Shown here in pieces: positions 1 through 7,946 of a stretch of DNA of 11,926 nt (positions within the stretch are counted from its first letter, which is position 1; the number at the start of each line of letters is the position of its first letter). A program made the translations under genes and the position numbers. The DNA is taken from positions 1 through 11,926 of the forward strand of contig JAYOFO010000070.1 in NCBI GenBank assembly GCA_038117265.1, read 5' to 3'. The stretch comes from JAYPUG01 sp038117265. Lineage in GTDB: Bacteria; Pseudomonadota; Alphaproteobacteria; UBA6615. The notes under the pieces are model-generated. The model ran no database searches and was not told the origin of the DNA. It worked only from the letters and a program-made list of their open reading frames with translations.

Positions 1-1
1 G

Positions 2-457
2 TTCGCGCTCAACCGGGAGCGCGCCCGGGCGAAGGAGCAGCGGCTGGTCCTCGACTGTGCGCCCGACATCGGGGCGATGTATGCGGACGAGCGGCGGCTG
101 AAGCAGGTCCTGTTCAATCTGGTCAGCAACGCGATCAAGTTCACCCCGGACAGTGGCGTGCTCACGCTCGCCGCAAGGCGCGGCACCGAGTTTCTGGAGT
201 TTCGGGTCGAGGATACCGGGGTCGGCATCCACGCGGACGAGCAGGAGCGGGTGTTCGAGAAGTTCGAGCGCGGGAATCGCCCGCGCGGACGCCAGACAGG
301 GGTGGGCGCCGGTCTCGGGCTCAGCCTCGTGCGCAGCTTCGTCGCGCTGCACGGCGGCGATGTCGTGATCGAGTCCGCGCCCGAGCGGGGAACCGCGATC
401 GTCTGCCGCCTGCCGCTCGAGGCCGTTGCAGCGGCATCCGACGCCGCGCGCGCATGA
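2..457 (+). CDS. Sensor histidine kinase, C-terminal ATPase domain (5' end outside window)
   Basis: Only the last 151 codons are present; the frame is open to the left edge, so the start, the sensor part and the phospho-accepting His domain lie outside. What remains is a GHKL-type ATP-binding domain: an N box (FNLVSNAIKFTP, near nt 113-148), a G1 box (DTGVGI, from nt 212), an F box (FEKFER, from about nt 253) and a G2 box (GAGLGLSLV, near nt 305-331). All the ATP-binding motifs are intact. By family knowledge the protein autophosphorylates a His and passes the phosphate to a response regulator, and it is usually membrane-bound; no regulator is visible here. The C-terminus is a short Ala-rich tail. 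Its stop overlaps the tsaE start by 4 bases (ATGA at 454-457). PAS-type histidine kinases are, as I recall, common neighbours of tsaE in alphaproteobacteria. The ligand and partner cannot be told from this fragment. Confidence 0.93.
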   Translation, partial: FALNRERARAKEQRLVLDCAPDIGAMYADERRLKQVLFNLVSNAIKFTPDSGVLTLAARRGTEFLEFRVEDTGVGIHADEQERVFEKFERGNRPRGRQTGVGAGLGLSLVRSFVALHGGDVVIESAPERGTAIVCRLPLEAVAAASDAARA

Positions 458-906
458 TCGTTGCGCTCGCCGACGCCGCGGCAACGGCTGCACTTGGCGC
501 GGCGGTGGCGGTGCATCTGCGGCGGGGCGACCTGGTCGTGTTGCATGGCGATCTCGGGGCGGGAAAGACGACCCTGGTCCGCGGAATGCTTACCGCAATG
601 GGCCATGACGGCCCGGTCCCCAGCCCGACCTTCACCCTCGTCCAGGAATACGCCGTCGCGCCGGCACCGGTCTTCCATTTCGATCTCTATCGGATCGCCG
701 CGGCCGAGGAGATCGCCGAGCTGGGCTTCGAGGAGGCGCTTGCCGAGGGAATCGCCGTCGTGGAGTGGCCGGACATGCTGGGCGATGCGATGCCGGCCGA
801 CCGGCTGGAGATCGCGCTGGCCTTCGACGAGGCCGGCACGTCCCGTATCGCCAGCTTGCGCGGATATGGCGACTGGGGTGCGCGGCTGCGCGGCCTGGCA
901 GCGTGA
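454..906 (+). CDS. tsaE: tRNA threonylcarbamoyladenosine biosynthesis ATPase TsaE
   Basis: This 150-residue protein is the ATPase that works with TsaB and TsaD to add the threonylcarbamoyl group to A37 of ANN-decoding tRNAs (t6A) in the cytoplasm. The P-loop GDLGAGKTT is at residues 32-40. It is followed by the family signatures SPTF (57-60), HFDLYR (75-80), an ELGFEE segment near 89-94 and VEWP (103-106). Length and motif order match the family. The ATG start lies inside the end of the kinase gene (ATGA overlap) and has no clear Shine-Dalgarno sequence, so translation is probably coupled. The TGA stop overlaps the GTG start of addB. In many alphaproteobacteria, from memory, a phosphotransferase (AmgK) gene and a nucleotidyltransferase (MurU) gene sit between tsaE and addB; here they do not. 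The annotation itself is secure. Confidence 0.95.
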   Translation: MIVALADAAATAALGAAVAVHLRRGDLVVLHGDLGAGKTTLVRGMLTAMGHDGPVPSPTFTLVQEYAVAPAPVFHFDLYRIAAAEEIAELGFEEALAEGIAVVEWPDMLGDAMPADRLEIALAFDEAGTSRIASLRGYGDWGARLRGLAA

Positions 907-3900
907 GCGTGCGGCCGCCAGAACCCCCGCCCGGGGTCTATTCGATCGCGCCGCACCGGCCGTTCCTGGATTCGCTGGCGGCCCGGGTTCTGGAGATGAC
1001 GGCGGCGCGCGACGACCCGCTCGCGCTGGCGAGGATCACGATCCTCCTGCCCACCCGGCGCGCCTGCCGCGCCCTGCAGGATGCTTTCCTGCGCGCCAGC
1101 GGCGGTGTGCCGCTGGTGCTGCCGCGCCTCGTTCCCCTCGGTGACGTCGAGGAGGACGAACCGTTCGTTTCCGACGCATCGGGAATGCAAGACGGTGGGG
1201 ATTGTCCGCCCGCTGTGCCGGAGCTGCGCCGGCGCATCCTGCTCGCGCGCGAGTTGCAGACGCGCCCCGTCGGCTGCATGACGCCGTCCGTCGATCAGGC
1301 CGCGGACCTGGCCGGCGAGTTGGGGCGTTTCCTCGATCAGGTGCAGACCGAGCGGCTCGGTCTGGACGCGCTCGAATCGCTGGTGCCCGAGGCCTATGCG
1401 GCCCATTGGCAGGAGACCCTGGGATTCCTGCGCGTGCTGACCGAGACCTGGCCGGCGCAGTTGGCCGAGGCGGAGATGATCGATCCCGCCGAGCGGCGCA
1501 ATCGCCTGCTCGCGGCACGGGCGCGGTCCTGGTGCGAGGGCCCGCCGGGCGATCCGGTCATCGCGGCCGGCAGCACGGGCAGCATCCCCGCGACGGCCGA
1601 CCTGCTGGCGACGATCGCTGGCCTGCCCCGGGGCTATGTCGTGCTGCCGGGCCTCGACCGGGTGCTCGACGAAGAATCCTGGGAGGCGCTCGAGCCGTCG
1701 CATGCCCAGTACGGGTTCCACCAGCTGCTGGAGCGTCTAGGCTGTCGGCGTGCCGATGTGCGCGAATGGCCGGGCGACGACGCCACGCCGGCGTCCGGTC
1801 CGGCGCGCGCGCGGTTCGTCTCCGAGGCCCTGCGGCCGGCGGCGACCACCCAGGCCTGGCATGGCGAGCGGGGAATGATCGGTCGCGAGGCGCTGGACGG
1901 GGTCGTGCGGATCGATGCGCGCGAGGCCCATGAGGAGGCCGGTGCGGTCGCCACCGTGCTGCGCGAGGCGCTCGAGACGCCCGGGCGGACGGCGGCGCTG
2001 GTGACGCCCGATCGCGATCTTGCGCGCCGCGTGGCGGCGATTCTCGGCCGCTGGAACGTCACCGTCGACGACAGCGCCGGGGTGCCGCTGTCCGACACGC
2101 CTGCGGGGACGTTCCTGCGGCTCGTCCTGCGCGTCGTGCACGACGCGGCCGCGCCGGTTCCGCTGCTGGCCCTGCTGAAGCACCCGTTCGCGGCCCATGG
2201 CGGAGATCCGGCGGCGTTTCGCGCGTCGGTCCGTGCACTGGAGCGGTTCGTCCTGCGCGGGCCCCGGCCGGCGCGGGGGTTCGCGGGACTGCGTGCCGTG
2301 GCGGCGCGGGCCGTGCCGCGGGACGGCTTCGAAGACCAAGACGCGGCCGCGATCGCGCGCATGCGCACGCTCATCGATGAACTCGAGCAGACGATCGCGC
2401 CGTTGGACGACCGGTATCGCCGGGCGGCGGCGACGCTGCCGGACTTCCTGGCCGCACAGGTGGCGGTCGCCGAGGCGCTGGCGGCAACCGACGCGCAGGG
2501 CGGAGCGCAACGCCTGTGGACGGGCGAGGCGGGCGAGGCCCTCGCGGCCTTCGTTTCCGACCTGATGGAAGCCGGCGCGGCGCTCGGTCCGGTCCCGGCC
2601 GAGCGATACGCCGCGCTGTTCGATTCCCTGCTGGCCGGCCGGGTGGTCCGGCCGCGCTTCGGCACCCATCTGCGCCTCGCGATCCTGGGGCCGCTCGAGG
2701 CCCGTCTACAGCGCTTCGACGTGACCATTCTCGGCGGGCTCAACGAGGGGACATGGCCGGCGGACGCCGATGTCGATCCGTGGATGGGCCGCGCCATGCG
2801 GGCCGACTACGGTCTGCCGGCACCGGAGCGGCGGATCGGGCTCGCGGCTCATGATTTCGCCCAGGCCTTCTGCGCCGAAACGGTGGTGCTGACGCGAGCC
2901 GAGCGGGTCGAGGGGGCGCCGACCATGCCGTCGCGCTGGCTGACGCGGCTGGACGTGGCGGGCGAGGCGCTGGGGCTCGAGGCGATCGCCGAGCCCCGCC
3001 GGCGGGGTGCACGCTATCTCGAATGGTGGCGCACGCTCGACGGGCCGCCCGAATCGGCGCCCCGGGTCTCTGCGCGTCCGCGGCCGACGCCGCCGGTCGC
3101 CGCACGCCCGCGCCGCCTTTCGGTGACCCAGATCGAGACCTGGATGCGCGATCCCTATGCGATCTATGCGCGCGAGATCCTCGGCCTGCGCGCGCTGCCG
3201 CCGCTCGATCAGGACGCCGACGCCGCCACCTACGGGGCGATCATCCATCGCGTGCTCGACCGGTTCCTGGCCGAGCTTGCGCCGGGACCGCTGCCGGCCG
3301 ATGCGGCGGAGCGCCTGCACGGCCTGGGCGCGGAGATTCTCGCGCCGTACCGCAACCTGCCGTCGGTCTGGACCTTCTGGTGGCCGCGGTTCGCGCGCAT
3401 CGCTGACTGGTTCCTCGCGGTGGAGGGCGCACGCCGCTCGGAGGTCGTGCACACCCACACCGAGGTGGGCGGATCGATCAGTTTCGATGCACCGGGCGGT
3501 CCCTTCCGGCTGGTCGCGCGCGCCGACCGCATCGACGAGCGGGCCGATAGCGGCACCGCGGTGATCGACTTCAAGACCGGCGCGCCCCCGAGTAAGCGCG
3601 AGGTCGCAGCGGGTTTCGCGCCGCAGTTGCCGCTGGAGGCGGCCATCCTGGCGGCTGGCGGCTTCGACGGTGTGCCGCCCCTGCCGGTGCGCGAACTGGC
3701 CTTCTGGCGCCTTTCGGGCGGGCGCGAGGCGGGCCGCGTCCATGATGCCGCCGACGATCCGATCGCCATCGCCGTCGAGGCGATGGCGGGACTGCGGGCG
3801 CTGGTCGCGCGGTTCGACGATCCGGCGACGCCCTATGAGGCGCGCCCGCGCCCCAGCGTCGCGCCGCGCTATTCGGACTACGAGCACCTGGCGCGGGTCC

Positions 3901-3947
3901 GCGAATGGGCGAGCTTCGACGGCGCGGACGATGGAGGCGAGGCGTGA
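903..3947 (+). CDS. addB: Double-strand break repair protein AddB, alphaproteobacterial type
   Basis: AddB pairs with AddA to unwind and resect double-strand ends and prepare RecA loading, the counterpart of RecBCD. The chosen start is GTG 903, overlapping the tsaE stop as GTGA; it gives 1014 residues, in the usual range. The ATG at 765 would lie deep inside tsaE. An N-terminal segment (ITILLPTRRACRALQDAFL, about residues 41-59) fits the inactive helicase-like part; no Walker A motif is seen. The C-terminal RecB-family nuclease looks intact: GAIIH (G778, H782), Asp 875 in RADRID, and IDFKTG (D889, K891), followed by a Gln in QLPLEA. The roughly 280-residue C-terminal region contains no cysteine, so the Fe-S cluster that staples the Bacillus AddB nuclease is absent. 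No clear Shine-Dalgarno precedes GTG 903, so coupling to tsaE is likely. Confidence 0.95.
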   Translation: MSVRPPEPPPGVYSIAPHRPFLDSLAARVLEMTAARDDPLALARITILLPTRRACRALQDAFLRASGGVPLVLPRLVPLGDVEEDEPFVSDASGMQDGGDCPPAVPELRRRILLARELQTRPVGCMTPSVDQAADLAGELGRFLDQVQTERLGLDALESLVPEAYAAHWQETLGFLRVLTETWPAQLAEAEMIDPAERRNRLLAARARSWCEGPPGDPVIAAGSTGSIPATADLLATIAGLPRGYVVLPGLDRVLDEESWEALEPSHAQYGFHQLLERLGCRRADVREWPGDDATPASGPARARFVSEALRPAATTQAWHGERGMIGREALDGVVRIDAREAHEEAGAVATVLREALETPGRTAALVTPDRDLARRVAAILGRWNVTVDDSAGVPLSDTPAGTFLRLVLRVVHDAAAPVPLLALLKHPFAAHGGDPAAFRASVRALERFVLRGPRPARGFAGLRAVAARAVPRDGFEDQDAAAIARMRTLIDELEQTIAPLDDRYRRAAATLPDFLAAQVAVAEALAATDAQGGAQRLWTGEAGEALAAFVSDLMEAGAALGPVPAERYAALFDSLLAGRVVRPRFGTHLRLAILGPLEARLQRFDVTILGGLNEGTWPADADVDPWMGRAMRADYGLPAPERRIGLAAHDFAQAFCAETVVLTRAERVEGAPTMPSRWLTRLDVAGEALGLEAIAEPRRRGARYLEWWRTLDGPPESAPRVSARPRPTPPVAARPRRLSVTQIETWMRDPYAIYAREILGLRALPPLDQDADAATYGAIIHRVLDRFLAELAPGPLPADAAERLHGLGAEILAPYRNLPSVWTFWWPRFARIADWFLAVEGARRSEVVHTHTEVGGSISFDAPGGPFRLVARADRIDERADSGTAVIDFKTGAPPSKREVAAGFAPQLPLEAAILAAGGFDGVPPLPVRELAFWRLSGGREAGRVHDAADDPIAIAVEAMAGLRALVARFDDPATPYEARPRPSVAPRYSDYEHLARVREWASFDGADDGGEA
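3933..3937 (+). promoter_or_regulatory. Shine-Dalgarno site of addA
   Basis: GGAGG lies inside the end of addB, 6 bases before GTG 3944. It is the clearest ribosome binding site in the left operon. It supports the GTG within the GTGA overlap as the addA start, rather than the upstream in-frame ATG at 3905, which would add 13 Arg-rich residues inside addB. Confidence 0.7.
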
Positions 3948-6900
3948 GCGACGCGGACGCCTTCGACCGGGTGCAGCTCGATCGCGTCATCGCCCGCCAG
4001 CGCGCCGGCGCCGATGCGCGTGCGAACGCCTGGGTGTCCGCGTCGGCCGGTGCGGGAAAGACGCGCGTGCTCCGCGACCGGGTGCTGCGCCTGCTGCTGG
4101 CCGGGGTCGCGCCGCAGCGCATCCTTTGCCTGACCTTCACCAAGGCGGCGGCGGCCGAGATGGCCCGGCGGATCAACGCCGAGCTGGGCGACTGGACGGT
4201 CGCCGACGATTCCGCCCTCGCCGACCGGCTGTCGGCCCTCCTGGGTGCGGCCCCGGACGCCGCGGAAACGCGCCGTGCACGCCAGCTCTTTGCCCGGGTT
4301 CTCGAATCGCCGGGCGGCATGAAGATCATGACCATCCATGCCTTCTGCCAGTCGGTGCTGCGTCGGTTCCCGCTCGAGGCCGGGGTCGTGCCCCACTTCC
4401 AGGTGCTCGAGGAACGCGACGCCGCGGAACTGCGCGCCGAAGCACAGGCACAGGTGCTGGCCGCCGCACAGAATGATGACGGGCCGCTGGGTGCGGCGGT
4501 CGACCTGATCTCGACGCGCGTCCACGAGACCCTGTTTCCCAAGCTGATGGGCGAGGTCGCGGCCTCGCGCACGCGGTTCGCCGGTGCGCTCGCGCGGTCC
4601 GGCGGCATCGATGGCGTGCTGGCGGGCCTGGCGGCGCGGTTCGGTGTGCCCGCGGACATTCGCCTCGTCGATGTCCTCGACGATGCCTGCCGCGATGCGG
4701 CACTGGATCGGGAGGGGCTGGCGCGCCTCGTCGTGGCGCTGGATGCGGGATCGGATACCTCGCGTAAGCTGAGTGCGCGGATCGCCGCATGGCTGGAGTC
4801 CGATCTGGATGTCCGCGTCGCGACCTTCGCGGGATATTCGGGCATTTTCCTCACCGACAAGGGGCAGCCGCGCGACAGCGAGCGCATGACGACCAAGGCC
4901 GTGCGCGCGGCAATGCTCGATGCCGCGGACACGCTCGCCCGCGAGGCGGACCGCCTCCTCGCCGTGCACGAGCGGCTCCGCAAGGCCGAGCTAATGGCCG
5001 CCAATGCGGCGCTGCTGCGCATCGCCGCCGAACTGGTCGTGCGCTACGACCAGCTCAAGGCCGAGCGGGGGCGGCTCGACTTCGACGATCTGATCGTGCG
5101 CACGCGCGCGCTGCTCCAGGGCGACGGTGCGGCCGCCTGGGTGCTGTTCAAGCTCGATGGCGGCATCGACCATGTGCTGGTCGACGAAGCGCAGGACACC
5201 AACCCCGAACAGTGGGACGTGATCCTGGCGTTGGTCGAGGAGTTCTTCGCCGGCCTGTCGGCGCGCGACGAGACGGTCGAGGAGGCCGGCTTGCCGGCAC
5301 GCAGCGTGTTCGCCGTCGGCGACGTGAAACAGTCGATCTACAGCTTCCAGGGCGCCGACCCGAGCCGGTTCGAGACGGTCCGGGCCTATCTTGCCGGGCG
5401 CGCCGCCGCGGCGCGCCGGGACTGGAACGATGTCGCGCTCGACTTCTCGTTCCGCTCCGCGCGCCCGGTGCTCGAGGCGGTCGACCGGGTGTTCGCAGAC
5501 CCCGCGGCGGGCGACGGGGTCGTCGATGCGGGCAAGGTCCTGCTGCACACCCCGCTGCGCGCGGGTGCGGCGGGGCTAGTCGAACTCTGGCCGCCGGTGT
5601 GCATCGAGAAGGCCGACCCGCCGGAGCCATGGAAGCCGCCCGTCGAGCCGGTGTCCCAACCGGGCGAGGGGGACATCCTGGCCAACCTGATCGCCGACCG
5701 GGTCGCGCGCTGGCTGGCGGATGGCGAGCGGCTCGATAGCGCGGGCCGGGAGATGCGGCCCGGCGACATCATGGTGCTGGTGCGCCGCCGCGACGCCTTC
5801 GTCGAGACGCTGGTGCGGGCCTTCAAGCAGCGTGGTGTGCCCGTCTCGGGGGTCGACCGGATGGTGCTCACCGAACAGATCGCGGTGATGGACCTGATCG
5901 CGATGGGGGCCCTCCTGCTGCTTCCCGAGGACGACCTGACCCTGGCGAGCGTGCTCAAGGGCCCGCTGATCGGGTTTGACGAGGAAACCCTGTTCGATCT
6001 TGCCCATGGGCGCGGGGCCGAGAATCTGTGGCACACGCTCGGCCGACGGCGCGGCGAGAACCCGGCGTTCGCCGCCGCCCATGCCGCACTGTCCGACCTG
6101 CTGGCGCGCGTCGACTTCGAACGTCCCCACGAGCTCTATGCGGGGCTCCTGGCGCGTGGCGGACGCGCGCGGCTGTTTGCGCGCCTGGGCCCCGAGGCCG
6201 TCGATCCGGTCGACGAGTTCATGTCCCTGGCGCTGACCTACGAGCGAGGCCATGCGCCGTCATTGCAGGGCTTCCTGCACTGGATTGCGGCCGGCGAGGC
6301 AGAGGTGAAGCGCGACCTCGACCACACAGAAGGGGCCGTGCGGATCATGACCGTGCACGGTGCGAAGGGGCTGGAGGCGCCCGTCGTGTTCCTGCCCGAC
6401 ACGACGCGCCTGCCGCGCCAATTTCCGGCGATCCTTTGGGACGAGGCGCCCGGCGACGGCGGGTTCGTCTGGCTGCCGCGCGTTGGCGATGCCGACGAGG
6501 GGACGGCGGTGCTGCGCGAGGCGGTGCGTGCGCGCCAGCGTGCAGAGTACCGGCGTCTGTTGTACGTCGCCATGACGCGGGCCGAGGAGCGGCTCTATGT
6601 CTGCGGCGCCGGCACGCCCGAGGCGGGGTCATGGTACGCGCTCGTCGAACCGGCGCTGGCGGCGGTCGGACAGGAGATTGAGGATCCGCTGCTCGCCGGG
6701 ACGGGGATCGCCGCGCCCCATGTGCTCCGCCTGGCGGCCAGCCAGCGCGGCCCCGTGCCCGAGGCCGAGGTCGCCGTTGCACCCACGCCCGTGCCGCTGC
6801 CGGACTGGGCGCTGCGCCCGCCGCCGGACGAGCCCGACCCGCCGCGCCCGCTTGCCCCGTCGGACCCCGGCGACGACCCGCCCGTCCGCGCACCGATCGG

Positions 6901-7456
6901 CACCGACATCGATGCCGCCCGCTTCCAGCGCGGAACGCTGATGCACCGGCTGTTGCAATTGCTCCCGGACCTGCCGGCGGACGCGCGCCGAGCGGCGGCG
7001 ATGCGGTTCCTGTCGCGGCCCGGATTCGGCCTCGATGCGGCAATGTGCGATGCGTTCGTCGACGAGGCGATGGCGGTGCTCGACGCGCCGGAATTCGCGC
7101 ACCTGTTCGGGCCGGACAGCCTTGCGGAAGTGGCGATCACCGGCACCGCAGCGGCCGACGATGGCTCGACCTACGTGATTTCCGGCCAGATCGACCGGCT
7201 CGCGGTGACCGCGGACGCGGTCGCCATCGTCGATTACAAGTCGAACCGCCCGCCGCCCGACGATCCGCTCGCCGTCGCACCGGTCTACCTGCGACAGATG
7301 GCCGCTTACCGGCACATCGTGCGCGCGGCCTGGCCGGACCGTGCCGTTACCGCCTACCTGCTGTGGACTGACGGCCCGCGGCTGATGCCGCTTCCCGAGT
7401 CGCTGCTCGACGCGCATGCGCCGCAGGCCGTGCGGAGCGCGCGCACGCGGCTGTGA
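3944..7456 (+). CDS. addA: Double-strand break repair helicase-nuclease AddA, alphaproteobacterial type
   Basis: AddA is the UvrD/RecB-like motor subunit of AddAB; it also carries a nuclease domain. From GTG 3944 it has 1170 residues. Superfamily 1 motifs run in order: Walker A SASAGAGKT (32-40), motif Ia TFTKAAAAEM (about 64-73), an IMTIHAFC segment, motif II DEAQDT (414-419), motif III VGDVKQSIYSFQG (458-470), motif IV near DFSFRS, motif V VHGAKGLE (804-811) and motif VI YVAMTR (874-879). A proline-rich linker (947-984) leads to the nuclease domain: GTLMH (G997, H1001), Asp 1084 in GQIDRL, DYKS (D1097, K1099), and a QMAAY segment after it. All catalytic positions are present, so helicase and nuclease should both work. 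The gene is coupled to addB by a GTGA overlap and has its own GGAGG. A 113-bp gap separates it from trxA, with no clear terminator between them. Confidence 0.97.
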   Translation: MSDADAFDRVQLDRVIARQRAGADARANAWVSASAGAGKTRVLRDRVLRLLLAGVAPQRILCLTFTKAAAAEMARRINAELGDWTVADDSALADRLSALLGAAPDAAETRRARQLFARVLESPGGMKIMTIHAFCQSVLRRFPLEAGVVPHFQVLEERDAAELRAEAQAQVLAAAQNDDGPLGAAVDLISTRVHETLFPKLMGEVAASRTRFAGALARSGGIDGVLAGLAARFGVPADIRLVDVLDDACRDAALDREGLARLVVALDAGSDTSRKLSARIAAWLESDLDVRVATFAGYSGIFLTDKGQPRDSERMTTKAVRAAMLDAADTLAREADRLLAVHERLRKAELMAANAALLRIAAELVVRYDQLKAERGRLDFDDLIVRTRALLQGDGAAAWVLFKLDGGIDHVLVDEAQDTNPEQWDVILALVEEFFAGLSARDETVEEAGLPARSVFAVGDVKQSIYSFQGADPSRFETVRAYLAGRAAAARRDWNDVALDFSFRSARPVLEAVDRVFADPAAGDGVVDAGKVLLHTPLRAGAAGLVELWPPVCIEKADPPEPWKPPVEPVSQPGEGDILANLIADRVARWLADGERLDSAGREMRPGDIMVLVRRRDAFVETLVRAFKQRGVPVSGVDRMVLTEQIAVMDLIAMGALLLLPEDDLTLASVLKGPLIGFDEETLFDLAHGRGAENLWHTLGRRRGENPAFAAAHAALSDLLARVDFERPHELYAGLLARGGRARLFARLGPEAVDPVDEFMSLALTYERGHAPSLQGFLHWIAAGEAEVKRDLDHTEGAVRIMTVHGAKGLEAPVVFLPDTTRLPRQFPAILWDEAPGDGGFVWLPRVGDADEGTAVLREAVRARQRAEYRRLLYVAMTRAEERLYVCGAGTPEAGSWYALVEPALAAVGQEIEDPLLAGTGIAAPHVLRLAASQRGPVPEAEVAVAPTPVPLPDWALRPPPDEPDPPRPLAPSDPGDDPPVRAPIGTDIDAARFQRGTLMHRLLQLLPDLPADARRAAAMRFLSRPGFGLDAAMCDAFVDEAMAVLDAPEFAHLFGPDSLAEVAITGTAAADDGSTYVISGQIDRLAVTADAVAIVDYKSNRPPPDDPLAVAPVYLRQMAAYRHIVRAAWPDRAVTAYLLWTDGPRLMPLPESLLDAHAPQAVRSARTRL

Positions 7457-7478
7457 CTGTGGCGCGGGCGGAGCGTTC

Positions 7479-7507
7479 TTGACGGCGCAGGGGGCGAAAC
7501 CTACGTT
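7479..7507 (+). promoter_or_regulatory. Candidate sigma-70-type promoter of trxA
   Basis: In the 113-bp gap between addA and trxA, TTGACG (7479-7484, five of six matches to the -35 consensus) stands exactly 17 bases before TACGTT (7502-7507, three of six matches to the -10 consensus, including the first T-A and the last T). Transcription would begin about 55 bases before the trxA ATG. The strong -35 and ideal spacing favour it; the weak -10 leaves doubt. It would let trxA be made independently of the repair operon. Confidence 0.45.
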
Positions 7508-7557
7508 TCCTCACAACAACCACCGCATACGGCGCGCCCGCGCGAAATGCCCGAAAC

Positions 7558-7563
7558 AAAGGA
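7558..7563 (+). promoter_or_regulatory. Shine-Dalgarno site that fixes the trxA start
   Basis: AAAGGA ends 6 bases before ATG 7570, ideal spacing. It abuts the in-frame TTG at 7564, which therefore cannot be the start served by this site. The ATG is preferred. Confidence 0.7.
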
Positions 7564-7569
7564 TTGAGC

Positions 7570-7890
7570 ATGCCGTCAAAGCAGATTTCCGATGACTCCT
7601 TCGAATCCGACGTCCTGCAGTCGGACAAGCCCGTCCTGGTGGATTTCTGGGCGGAGTGGTGCGGGCCGTGCAAGCAGATCGGACCGACCCTCGAGGAGCT
7701 CGCCGACGACAAGGACGGCCAGATCGTCGTCGCCAAGCTGAACATCGACGACAACCCGATGACCCCGTCGAAGTATGGCGTGCGCGGGATTCCGACGCTG
7801 CTGCTGTTCAAGGACGGGCAGGTCGCCTCGATGAAGGTCGGTAGCCTTCCCAAGAGCCAGATCTACGACTGGGTCGAGTCGGTCCTCTAG
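7570..7890 (+). CDS. trxA: Thioredoxin
   Basis: This is a 106-residue classical cytoplasmic thioredoxin, a general disulfide reductant recharged by thioredoxin reductase. The active site WCGPC has its redox cysteines at 31 and 34. Asp 25 (VDFWAEWC) is the usual buried acid, and Pro 75 in GIPTLLLF is the conserved cis-proline. Length and fold order are normal, with no signal peptide. The start is ATG 7570, placed by the AAAGGA six bases upstream. It has its own likely promoter and a strong terminator directly behind, so it may be transcribed alone as well as by read-through from addA. By family knowledge, trxA next to addA is a common arrangement in alphaproteobacteria. It is convergent with the oxygenase-type gene that ends at 7947. 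Confidence 0.97.
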   Translation: MPSKQISDDSFESDVLQSDKPVLVDFWAEWCGPCKQIGPTLEELADDKDGQIVVAKLNIDDNPMTPSKYGVRGIPTLLLFKDGQVASMKVGSLPKSQIYDWVESVL

Positions 7891-7912
7891 GACCTCGCCG
7901 AACCGGCATTGG

Positions 7913-7938
7913 AAACCCCGCCTTCGGGCGGGGTTTTT
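7913..7938 (+). terminator. Rho-independent terminator of trxA
   Basis: A perfect 10-bp stem (AAACCCCGCC at 7913-7922 with GGCGGGGTTT at 7927-7936) encloses the loop TTCG with a C-G closing pair, the very stable cUUCGg tetraloop, and runs into TTTTT (7934-7938). It starts 22 bases after the trxA stop. On the minus strand only three Ts, all within the stem, follow the hairpin, so it would be a weak terminator for the convergent gene, which ends 9 bases away at 7947. Confidence 0.92.
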
Positions 7939-7946
7939 CGTGCGCG

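Noticed and set aside
765..902. Upstream ATG for addB at 765
   Set aside because: It would put 46 residues inside tsaE; GTG 903 in the GTGA overlap gives the expected length and N-terminus.
687..5022. Several long minus-strand open frames opposite addB and addA (for example 687-1721, 2706-3887, 3571-5022)
   Set aside because: They are mirror images of well-supported coding sequence with low-complexity Arg/Ser/Ala/Pro composition and no motifs.
7564..7566. TTG as trxA start
   Set aside because: The AAAGGA abuts it with no spacing, while ATG 7570 has ideal 6-base spacing.
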